Assembly: GCF_019175385.1 (NCBI RefSeq)
Contig: NC_083344.1
Location: forward strand, 62,310,782-62,374,781
DNA from: Lycium barbarum
Lineage: Eukaryota > Streptophyta > Magnoliopsida > Solanales > Solanaceae
DNA length: 64,000 nt
Reading direction: 5' to 3'
Positions within the stretch are counted from its first letter, which is position 1, and every line of letters starts with the position of its first letter. Below the pieces are notes generated by a model, which was not told the origin of the DNA, made no database searches, and saw only the letters and a list, made by a program, of their open reading frames with translations. Shown in pieces: positions 21,337-31,956 of this stretch. A program made the position numbers and the translations under genes.

Positions 21337-22468
21337 TCCTCCCTTTCTTCAAAAGGATTCGTCCTTGAATCCGTACCTTGCAAAATATTGAAGAGAATAA
21401 GTACAAACCCTTTCACAAAACAAGTAAGGTAGTCAACATAAAGCCAATGATAATACCTAAAGTAAGCAAAGCATGCAACCAACATACTAAATGGCTCACT
21501 TTTATGATATAACCAAGCATCAAATGGATCTAGAAAGAACATGTATCCAAATAACGCCAAAGACACTTGGCTATTCAAGTCATTTTGACAAAAGGGTAAA
21601 TCAAATAACCCAATGCAAATAGAAATCCCAACATGCAAGTCTACATTGGTCCTAGAAATTAAGAAGCATAAATCTCCCCTTAAGTCAAGAAACAAGTGAA
21701 ATCCCTCTGGACTAAGTATAATATCACCAATAAGCCCAACCCAAGTCAAGGGTCGAATCATCACAGTAGCCCACCTAAAGTAAGGAATTACTCCTAAGTC
21801 ATCACTGGGTAAAATACAAAGGTATCACCCACACTAATTTGCCCACATTTCCCGTGTAAGCCCAACATGAAATCAAGTAATAACACTAGCAAATGATTAC
21901 ATAAACTTAAAGAAGTGTTACTACTACAGTCAACACACCAAGAAGTTACCTTCATAGCTTTAAAATGCCCAAGAATAAGCACGAGCCAAGAATACATACC
22001 GTCCTTGAAGGATGTACAAGTTGTGACTTCATACCCAAGTGTAGTCCAATGAGGTCCCTTCAAATGGTCTTCATCTTCAAAACTCCTCTTTTGACAAAAC
22101 TTCATCAGCAAGTTAGTCAAATAATCAAGTTCATCAAGAGAGAGAGTTTTACCATTATGCTCATTCAACCTATGCAAAGCCAAGAGTGGCATCTCCTCAC
22201 CCCTTAGGTTAGAAGATCTAGCATAGTCCTTCCAAGAAGTGTGCTCTTTTCCTTTCAAATTTATCCCCTTCTTTAAAGAGCACTCATCACTTTTGGGAGC
22301 CTTTTCCAAATTTGATGTTGGTCTATCAAGTTGGTCACAAACCCTCAAGAAGAACTTTTCGTCATCGGGGATGGTTTCAAGAGCTTCAACCACCCCATGC
22401 TTGTCATCAAGACCAAGAGTACAAGTCATGACTTCATACCCAAGTGTAGTCCAATGAGGTCCCTTCAA
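21246..22468 (-). pseudogene. X3 unknown ORF, C-terminal part
   Basis: Two overlapping pieces in different frames (22468-21794 and 21764-21246), separated by a one-base loss near 21812 relative to X1. The upstream piece is charged and holds a 15-residue motif twice, LKGPHWTTLGYEV with TCT after it; the DNA repeat is at 22017-22071 and 22427-22468. The downstream piece is hydrophobic, with WVGLIGDIILSPEGFHLFLD and a long aromatic run, and ends in the PPT-encoded DSRTNPFEE. It corresponds to the last third of the N1 ORF. I know no domain for it. Confidence 0.6.
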
Positions 22469-24003
22469 AGGTAGTTGGATTGAATCATAAATGTTGGGGT
22501 GTTGCGAGTATGAATATGTTATAAATGACATTTAGGCCATGAAATAAGTACTAGATATGAGGAAACGCGATAGTAAGCTATAACCATAAATGCGGAGAAA
22601 TTGAAGAGAAATGGTGGATTGTGGTCAATGTATATAAATGATGATTGTTGATTGTAATATTGTGAATGTTGTTGTGAGTGTGTGGGAGTTGATATAGCCT
22701 ATGGGAAAAAGTAGTATAAACCAAGGAAGTGCCGCCCAACTTTCCCTAGGAATTGTAGCGCGTTCTTATAGTCGATTAACTAACGCGAATGTGAATTCTC
22801 TTTTGAAGGTAGAAACGTGATATCAAAGGAGAACAAGCAAGCGATAGCATAGTTAAACGTCAAAGGTATGTGAGGCTTGTCCCTTCTTTCTAATGGCATG
22901 AATCTCATAGCATAATTTTCCTCCTCTTCACGAGTTCCTATATTCCGGAAAGCTAAAAGCCTGCCTCTATGAACGGTAATATAAGATAAGAGATATGATA
23001 TGATGACCCTAAAATGGCATGATGTTATTTATTGCTAACACTCACCTTATATGTTAGTTCCTTCAAGGTGAGGAAGGATGTCGATAATTCCTCCATAATG
23101 AAATCGGGGGATCACGACCTTACGTCACCCCGATAAAGTAAAGTTGTTCATAAGCCTTATGCATGTATTATGATAAGTATATTACAATAAGAATATTATG
23201 ATGAGCATGTATGATGATTATATAACACCGCGTCTAGTTGGCCGGGCAGGCACCGCTAAAGCGGGAAGCTATACGATACACCATGGCCAAAGGGCATGGG
23301 CAGACACCACTAGTGGGCGGCATGAGATGATACCCCGGACGCGGGAGGCCTGGACGCAGGCTAATGTTATGATTATCACACTGATCCGATATGGACGGAC
23401 AGCTTATACATTACTACACCGCACCTATATGAGCGGGAAGCTTATACTTTATGCATACATGATATGATGACGAGTATGAGTAAGACAGCATGACTTAATC
23501 CTTTCATACATGACAGTTAGATATAGATGTTGCATATTGGTATTTCCTTTATGTCGTTGTTCTATTTATTTTTTTATGCCTCTCATACTCAGTACAATGT
23601 TCGTACTGACGTCCGTTTTCCTTGGACACTGTGTTCATGCCCACAGGTAGACAAGGAGGAGAGCTCGACCCAGACCAGCAGTAGCTGTCAGCCGATTGAA
23701 AGCACTCCTTTGTTCGGAGGTGCTTATGACGATTCTTTTGTTTAGTACTCCAGTAGAGGCTCGTAGATGCGCAGCGTGGGTTAGATGGTCTCACGAGATG
23801 CTATTATATGTATATATTATTTTGATGGCCGATAGGCAAATGTATTTGAAAGGTATTTATGTTTCCATATAAAATATGATTTTCCTACAATTTGAGTATA
23901 AAGCTGATAAAAGACCACTAAATGGTCAAGATAAGTAGTAGCACGAGTGGTGCTCGGTGGCTAACCCCGGGTACCAGTCACAGCCTCTAGCTGGGTCGTG
24001 ACA
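22469..24003 (+). repeat. 5' LTR of element C, truncated at its start
   Basis: Matches 32788-34371 of the 3' LTR. The first 830 bp are missing. The conserved inverted repeat TCAGTAC/GTACTGA is at 23589-23609. About 46 bp present in the 3' LTR (34055-34110) are absent here near 23740. It ends TGGGTCGTGACA. Confidence 0.92.
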
Positions 24004-24007
24004 AAAG

Positions 24008-24020
24008 TGGTATCAGAGGG
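24008..24020 (+). other. Primer binding site of element C
   Basis: TGGTATCAGAGGG lies four bases after the LTR end. It is an initiator-Met PBS with its last two bases changed (GG for CC). The leader continues to the gag ATG at 24209. Confidence 0.9.
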
Positions 24021-24208
24021 GTTCAATCTTAGGAAGTGTCTACGAGCAGTGTCTAGTAGAGTCTTGTTTATGGTGTGTTGCGCGCCACTTCAATGAACAA
24101 GTGGCTATAGGGCATTTAGGAAAAATGACCATTCTTCTTCTTATGAAATCGTGTTATAGAACCATGTATAAGACTTTATCCTCCCTTATAGTGTGTTGTG
24201 ATTTCAGA

Positions 24209-25638
24209 ATGCCGCCAAAGGGAAAGGCTACAGCTGCCCAGAAGGGCAAGACTACGGCTAAGAGTAGGGTAGAAAGAGAGCCTCCGATGAATACAGAAGA
24301 AGGTGAATCACATAATGAGGCCTTGTCTAATACTTCTTCTCCCCTACCTAATGTGGAAGAACAAGGAGGAGCTCCAGCTCCAATTCCTCCACCGGTCGCT
24401 TCGGGTCAACAAATGACTGAGGTCATTCAATTATTGACGCAATTGGTCGCCGCACAGGCACAACGACAAAATGCAAGTTCAAGTGATCGGGCAGAAAGTA
24501 CCAAAGCCCGTGATTTCATGAGTATAAATCCTCCGGAGTTCTTCGGGTCAAAGCCAGATGAAGACCCGCAAGGTTTCATAGATGAGGTGCTAAGGACATT
24601 GAAGATTGTCCATGCCTCTGAGACTGATTCTGTGGAGTATCCATCTTATAGACTCCGGGATGTGGCTGTTTTGTGGTACAATAACTGGTATTATCAAGAG
24701 GAGAGAATGCGCCTCCTCCGGTTTAGCAAGAATTCGTGGATACATTTATTCGTCACTATTTGCCACCCGAGGTCCGCCGAGCTAGAGCGGACAGGTTTCT
24801 AAATCAGAGGCAAGGAAATATGAGTGCCCGGGAATATAGCATGCAATTTAATTCTTTGGCTAGATATTCCCCGGCTGTTGTGGCCGACATGGGAGATCGG
24901 GTACATGGATTTGTAAGTGGCCTAGGGCCACATTTATTCAGACATTTATTGACGGCTTCCTTGCAAAACAGGATGGATATTTCCCGAATACAGGCCCATA
25001 CTCAGAATTTAGAGGGGTGACAACAACCATAAAGAAGTTATCGTGATAGTGATAGAAGGCAAAGTAAGAGGGCCAGATCTATGGGAGCAGGCAGTGATTA
25101 TAGAGGGGGATCAAGACAGACATATTCTAGGTACTCAGGCCAGTCGGTGACCAGTGCACCTCCTCAATTTACAGGTAGGAGATTTGATCGCTCCTTCCGC
25201 TCAGGACAGGGTCAGAGTTCAAGGGCCACAGATTCCCAAATCAGGGAAGATTATAGCCAGAGGAGACCCGCAGTACCGCGATGCAGCCAGTGCGGTAGAT
25301 TGCATTCTGGACAGTGTCGCCAGGGTTCGGACACTTGTTATACTTGCGGCCAAGTTGGGCACATGATGAGAGATTGCTCGTCGATGAGTGGTAGAGTTGG
25401 GGTCCAGCCTATAGGTTCAACGACTGGTTCTTCCTCAGTGCACCCGGTAGGATAGATTCCCCAGATGTCAGCTGGCCGAGGTAGAGGTAGAGGGGCAGCA
25501 TCTACTTCAGGTGCCACTCAGCCCCGTGTATATGCTTTAGGTGGACGATAGGATCTTGATTCCTCCCCGGATGTGGTCACAGGTACTTTTTCTATATTCT
25601 CCCATGATGTATATCCACTGATAGATCCGGGTTCTACT
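24209..25638 (+). pseudogene. gag: Element C gag and start of protease
   Basis: Starts MPPKGKATAAQKGK at 24209, preceded by TTTCAG (possible splice acceptor). Gag domain at about 24510-25015 with FFGSKPDEDPQGFID and ARADRFLNQRQG. A frameshift near 24720 moves the frame, and stops follow at 25018, 25030, 25453 and 25549. The zinc knuckle CYTCGQVGHMMRDC (about 25336-25377) is intact, unlike in element A. The protease begins near 25560 and is cut at LIDPGST by S2 (target CTACT, 25634-25638). It continues at 28380. Confidence 0.85.
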
Positions 25639-28379
25639 TGTTATATCCCGTGTTTTTGTATATTCGGAAAATTTGAAATAATTTTGACTTGTAACGAATG
25701 AGGCCATATGTGGACCTTACTTGGTATGAATGTGTCGGCTATGACAACATTGGTGTGGAAATACGGGAGGAGGCCAAGGGCAAAATTGGAATTTCGGAAA
25801 TGAGTTTCGGGAATTACAAAACAAGCTTCATGATTAATTGGGCTCAAAAAAATAAGAGAAAAATTAGGCCCAATTCCAAAGGGTTGGCCGGCCAAGTGGC
25901 TTGGCCCAAACCCATTTAATTAATCATGTGATTAATTATATATGAGGGATAAGTCTTCAAGAAGCTTCAAGATATAAGAGCAAAAAAAAAAAAAGAGTTG
26001 AGAGCAAAAAGGGCCAAGGGTTTCGGCCAAGAGGAAAATAAAAGAAAAAAATTTTAGTTCATCAATCTTTGATTCAAAAATACAAATCTTCTTGTATCTC
26101 TACTAAGTTCAAGATTCTCTACAAAGTGGTATAATTATTTTAGCAAGAAAGTGACTTTGGTGGCAAGGAGAAGTTTGGAGGAAAAGGTAAGAATTTATTC
26201 CTTTTATCATATTATGATGGTTTGTTTATGTTGTAGTATGTTGAAATGAGTAGGAACTATGAAAATATGGAAGTTTGCAAAGTGGGTGTGTATGTGTTTA
26301 TGTGGCCGTGTATGTGCAATGTTGTATAGATAATATGAGTTGAATTTTATGTTGTAATCTAGTTGTGGCTATGGTGGAATTTATATTGGAAGTGAAAGTT
26401 GAATGAATTTGGTTGAAATGAGATGTATGTCGTTATGGGGAATTTATGTGATTTTTATATGATTTTCGTATAATTGTGAAAATAAGAATTTAAATGTGAA
26501 CTTTGGTAATTGTTGACGAATTTGGAAGAAAACAATGTAAGTTGGTAGTATTGTTGCATTCGTTGAAGTTTCAGATGGAATATGGAATTGGTGGAAATAC
26601 TTGAATTCGTGAATGATGTTTGGAATGTTATTGGAATATGTTTGAATAACCTTGAGTTAGTGAATGAACATGAGAATAATGATATTAGCTTGATATGGTG
26701 AAGTTGGAATGGAAAGTGTCGTTTTATGTAAAAAGAGGACTATTTGTGATATAGTGCGTCTTATGATAATTGTTGATGTTGTTGGATTGTTGGGTTGTTG
26801 TTGTGGATATATTGGGCCGAGCTAAGTCTCGGGGATGCTATATGTATAGGGGAAATGCTGCCAAAATTTCGGTAGATAAACATGACTTTAAGTTGAACTC
26901 TTAGAAGCTATAACTCACAATTGGTAAATATGACCATTTGTAGATTTTGGGCGAATAGGGAATCGAATTTGAGCAAGCGTAAGGCGCAACTAAGGTATGT
27001 AAAGCTACCCCTTTTATTCTCTTGGCATGTCCTAGGTGTACTAGATTCGGATTTGAGCCTCGTAGGTTATTCTGCTCATAGAAAAGCGAGTCTGAATTTT
27101 GGTACTATTCATTCAGTACAATTGAATTATAGTCCTTAAGTTTTGTTGGAAAACTGTTCAAACATCCACAACCCGTACAGACGTGATCGACTCGCTTTGA
27201 AACCTTCATGGATGACTCCATAGATTCCAATGGTTGTAATTTATATCCGCCACCTCGACTAGACCCGAGGTGGGCCCACAAGTTCCGAAACTTCCTTCGT
27301 TTGTCTCACTTGAGCTATTCTTGTATGATATAAAAGTAAGTATTCTGATATTCTGGATAAGCTACTTACCTTCTGTATTTTTCCTGATATACTATTCTTG
27401 TGTGATGCATGATTCTGGCATGTGTGATTGATGTTTGGAAATTAATAAAGTTGGCATTTATATTATTGTGCGCACTATGTGATATTGACCGCTGGATTCT
27501 TGACCGCGGTGTGTACGACATTGACCGCTGTACCCCTGACCGCGGTATGTCGAGTTTGGAATGCTAACCGCTGGACACTTGGTCGCGGTATGTGTGATAG
27601 TGACCGCTGGACTTTTGGCCGCGGTAATTGTGTGTTTGATTTTCTTTGTGTATGAGACGGAAATGTTTTTCAAAAGAAAGCAAAGTATTTTGGCATTTTG
27701 ATTGCCGTATTTGTCTTCCGGAACCTTTTATGTATGATTTGTACGTCAGATCCAACACTTTGGTATTCTGGCTATTGTGCTCACCTTCTGTACATTTTAC
27801 TTCGGTTATGTCTTCGTTTTCTGTACTTCATGCTTTGCATACTCAGTACATCTTTCGTACTGACCCCCTTTCTTCGAGGGCTGCGTTTCATGCCCGTAGG
27901 TACAGATTCACGTTTTGGTGACCCACTGGCGTAGGATTTCCCTTTTGCGGTTCGGAGTGCTCCCTTTGTTCCGGAGCCGACGTTTTGGGTACATACTTTT
28001 TCGATGTATATGTTTATGTTTATTCAGGGTACGGCGGGGCCCTGTCCCGCCATCTGATTCTGTTGTTCCGTGTTAGAGGTCTGTAGACATAGACGTGGGT
28101 AATGTACAGTTTTGTTTGGGCGCGTTGTGTGAATTGTGTTTGGGCGGCCCATCCGCCGTGGCAGCCCTATCGGCCGCGTGTATGTATGCTTTGGTAAGTT
28201 ATGTATAGTATGATAGCCTTGCCGGCTTCTGTGCAGTGTATATGATTGTAGGCACCAGTGTGGAGCCACGTCTAATATTTATTTGTGTACGAGTCATCTG
28301 TATGCTGGATCTGGTAAATGAGCGCGTAGGGGTGCCCAGTTCGGGCACTAGTCACGACCTACGGGGATGGGTCGTGACA
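25639..28379 (+). mobile_element. S2: solo LTR, Tekay-type, plus orientation
   Basis: Runs from TGTTATATCCCG to GGTCGTGACA (2741 bp) and is flanked by perfect CTACT duplications (25634-25638 and 28380-28384). It has no internal region. It is related to the element A and Z LTRs. The conserved inverted repeat is at 27843-27863, and a GC-rich near-palindrome at about 28025-28052. A four-unit minisatellite lies at 27478-27632. Removing it and one CTACT rejoins the element C protease. Confidence 0.95.
27478..27632. repeat. Minisatellite of hairpin units in S2
   Basis: Four units of 36-44 bp, each with ACCGC, about 11-12 bases, then GCGGT (or a close variant), so each unit can fold on itself. It lies just upstream of the conserved inverted repeat, the same relative place as the unrelated minisatellite in S1. 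Confidence 0.85.
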
Positions 28380-31300
28380 CTACTCTTTCTTATGTTACTC
28401 CATATGTTGCTGGTTGTATTGGGGTGAGACTCGAGTCAATTAAACCTTTTGAGGTACTCACTCCGGTTGGTGATCCCATGATAGCAAGGCAAGTGTACAA
28501 AAATTATGTCATTATGATATGTGATCGTCAAACCAAAGCTGATTTGATTGAGCTGAAAATGATAGATTTCGATGTAATCATGGGTATGGATTGGTTGGCC
28601 TCGTGCTATGCTAATGTTGATGGCCTATTGAAAGTGGTTCGATTCCAATTCCCGGGAGAGGCCGTTCTTGAATGGAAGGGTAATGCAACATCTCCAAAGG
28701 GTAGGTTTAATTCCTACCTTAAGGCAAGGAAGATGATAGCCAAGGGTTATATTTATCATTTAGTTCGGGTTCATGACACCGAGTCAAAGCCGCCAACTTT
28801 CCAATCAGTTCCGGTCGAGAATGAATTCCCAGATGTGTTTCTAGACGAACTTCCAGGTCTTCCTCCAAAGAGAGAGAGATTGACTTCGCCATTGATGTGT
28901 TGCCGAACACCAAGCCTATTTCTATTCCTCCTTATCGAATGGCTCCGACAAAATTAAAAGAGCTAAAGGCGCAGTTGAAGGACTTGCTTGAAAAGGGGTT
29001 TATTAGACCCAGTTCATCACCGTGGGGAGCACCGATCTTGTTTGTACGAAAGAAAGATGGATCTCTACGAATATGTATCGACTACAGGAAATTGAATAAA
29101 GTGACAATAAAGAACAAATATCCTCTTTCGAGGATTGATGATTTATTTGATCAGCTACAGGGTGCCAAATGGTTTTCAAAAATAGATTTGAGATCGGGAT
29201 ACCATCAGGTGAGAGTTAGAGAAGCGGATATTCCCAAGACGGCCTTTAGAACGAGATATGGTCACTATGAATTCTGAGTGATGTCGTTTGGGTTGACTAA
29301 TGCTCCAGCGGTGTTTATGAATTTGATGAAAAACGTATTCAGGCCTCTCTTGGACCTATTAGTGATAGTATTTATTGATGATATTCTGGTGTATTCTCGC
29401 ACGGAATCGGAACATGCAGATCATTTGCGAATTGTTCTTGGCATTCTTCGAGCCCGAGAATTATATGCAAAATTTTCAAAGTGCGAGTTTTGGCTAAATT
29501 CTGTGACATTTCTGGGCCATGTTATTTCAAATGATGGCATTCGAGTCGACACTCAGAAAATTGAAGCTGTGAAGACTTGGCCAAGGCCTACGACGCCTAC
29601 AGAAGTTCGTAGTTTTCTGGGGTTGGCAGGTTATTACAGAAGGTTCATAGAGGGGTTCTCGTCTATTTCAGCCCCATTGATGAAGCTAACCCAGAAGTCA
29701 GTAAAATTTCAGTGGAATGATGCTTGTGAACGCAGCTTCCAAGAGTTGAAAGACAGGGTGACCTCAGCTCCGGTCTTAACACTTCCCGAAGGGTTAGATG
29801 ACTACGTGGTATATTGTGATGCTTCCGGTGTTGATCTAGGATGCGTATTGATGCAGCATGGGAAAGTTATTGCATATGCTTTGAGACAATTATGGAAACA
29901 TGAAAAGAATTATCCAACTTATGATCTCGAATTGGCTGTAGTTATTCATGCGTTAAAAATATGTAGGCATTATTTGTATGGTGTGCATGTTGATATCTAT
30001 ACAGATCACAAAAGCCTTCAGTAAATTTTTAAGCAGAAGGAGTTGAACCTGCGGCAGAGGCGGTGGTTAGAATTATTGAAATATTATGATGTGAAGATTT
30101 TGTACCACCCCGGAAAAGCGAATGTAGTAGCCGATGCGCTTAGCCGCCGATCAGTGGGCAGTTTAGTTGATGTCCCTCCGGAAAAGATAGAGATGGTTCA
30201 TGAGCTTCGCCAATTAGCTAATCTTGGAGTGCGTGTGATTGATTCAGGTAATGCAGGGATTGGCATCAATGACCCCACAACTTCATCTTTGGATATAGAA
30301 GTGAAAGAACGGCAATATGAAGATCCTCAATTGCGTCGTTACCGAGACACATCTCATGGAAAAGAAAAGTCTCCATTTGAAGTTTCTACGGACGGAATTC
30401 TTAGGTACCGAGGCAGATTATGTGTGCCGAATGTAGCAGAATTGCGCCGACGAATTCTTGAAGAAGCACATTGTTCTCAGTATTCTATTCATCCAGGTGC
30501 AACTAAAATGTATCATGATCTCAAGATGATGTATTGGTGGGATGGAATGAAGGGAGACATAGCCGAATTTGTAGCACAGTGTCCAAATTGCCAACAAGTA
30601 AAAGTTGAACATCAAAAGCTAGAAGGCTTATTGCAAGCAATGGAAATCCCTACATGGAAGTGGGAAGTGATCAACATGTATTTCATCGTGGGATTACCTC
30701 GTTCCCGCGGCAGGTATGATTCTATATGGGCGATTGTGGATAGATTGACGAAAGCAGCCCATTTTCTCCCAGTTAAGACTACGTACTCAGCTGAAGATTA
30801 CGCAAGGTTATATCTAAAAGAAATTGTGCAACTTCATGGTATTCCATTATCCATTATCACAGATAGAGGAGCACAGTTTATAGCCAAGTTTTGGAAGTCC
30901 TTCCAAGAGGGTCTAGGCACTCAAGTGAAGCTTAGCAGGGCATTTCATCCGCAGACCGATGGACAAGCTCAGTGCACTATTCAAACCTTGGAAGATATGC
31001 TACGAGCATGTGTACTAGATTTCGGTGGAAGTTGGGACGATCATTTGCCGCTAATCGAATTTGCATACAATAATAGTTATCATTCCAGCATTCAAATGGC
31101 CCCATATGAAGCCTTATATGGAAGGAAATGTAGATCCCCAATCGGATGGTTCGAAATGGGGGAAGCACAACTAGTAGGACCTGAATTAATTCAACAAGCG
31201 GTGGAAAAGGTTAAGGTGATCCGAAATCGGTTGCTGACAGCCCAAAGTCGCCAAAAGTCTTATGCGGACAATCACCAACGAGACTTGGAATTCCAGGTTA

Positions 31301-31752
31301 ATGATTGGGTATTTTTGAAAGTATCACCCATGAAAGGGGTGATGAGATTTGGTAAGAAAGGGAAGCTAATTCCTAGGTATATTGGACCCTATAAAATTAT
31401 CCGCAAGGTGGGTCATGTAGCCTATGAACTAGATTTGCCTTCGGAGCTTGAATCAGTCCATCCAGTCTTCCACGTTTCGTTGCTCCATAAGTGTATTGGA
31501 TATCCCACAAAGATTGTCCCGATAGATGATGTGCAAGTAACAGAAAAGCTAACCTATGAAGAGGTGCCTATCGCTATTTTAGACAGGCAAGTACGAAGAC
31601 TCCGAAATAAAGAGGTAGCTTCAGTCAAAGTCATATGGCGAAACAACAATCAGGAAGAAATGACTTAGGAGGCAGAAGAGAATATGAAGTCCAAGTACCC
31701 GCATTTATTCCAACCCCCAGAGGAGATTCAAGATGAAACGCCAACGATATGA
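28380..31752 (+). pseudogene. pol: Element C protease end and pol
   Basis: The protease C-terminus (FDVIMGMDWLASC, about 28566-28604) is followed by RT, with FIDDILVYS near 29370-29396, RNase H ([11 protein letters not shown] near 29812), integrase and a short chromodomain-like tail. A two-base gain in a GA run near 28870-28882 shifts the frame. Stops occur at 29275 (TGA), 30022 (TAA, Tyr in A) and 31666 (TAG, Trp in A). In the integrase the first catalytic Asp is Tyr (30679-30681) and the Glu is Gln (30970-30972); the second Asp (30862-30864) is kept. The zinc-finger CPNC is intact. The copy cannot integrate on its own. Confidence 0.88.
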
Positions 31753-31941
31753 GGTATGTATGCTTATTTTTCATGCTTTTGGTCGTGTGTGGCCATAGAT
31801 ATGTCGATGTTGTGATGTAGCCCTGTAAGGCGATGATATTATGGGTTGTTGTGACAGGTTGGTAGTGCCAAATTACAGGGGAAACTTTGGCGAAATGTTT
31901 CTAGAATCCCCGATGACTTAACATTCGAGGACGAATGTTCC

Positions 31942-31956
31942 AAAAGGGGGGAAGAA
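31942..31956 (+). other. Polypurine tract of element C
   Basis: AAAAGGGGGGAAGAA lies immediately before the LTR start TGTTACACCTCGG. An ACATTCGAGGACGAATGTT inverted repeat just upstream (31921-31939) is also present in element A (about 6012-6030), so it is a conserved structure next to the PPT. Confidence 0.88.

Larger units (their letters stand above)
20443..22468 (-). mobile_element. X3: truncated non-autonomous LTR element of the X family
   Basis: Minus-strand 3' LTR (20443-21336), PPT and the C-terminal part of the unknown ORF. It inserted into the B RT after AAGAAG. The 5' side is lost at 22468, where the interior of the element C LTR begins without any LTR end. The LTR is clearly the X1/X2 type (starts TGATACGA, ends ATATCA). 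Confidence 0.85.

Noticed and set aside
27458..27758. Minus-strand ORFs with repeated SGQY/YRGQ motifs
   Set aside because: The apparent protein repeats are the translation of the S2 minisatellite on the wrong strand.
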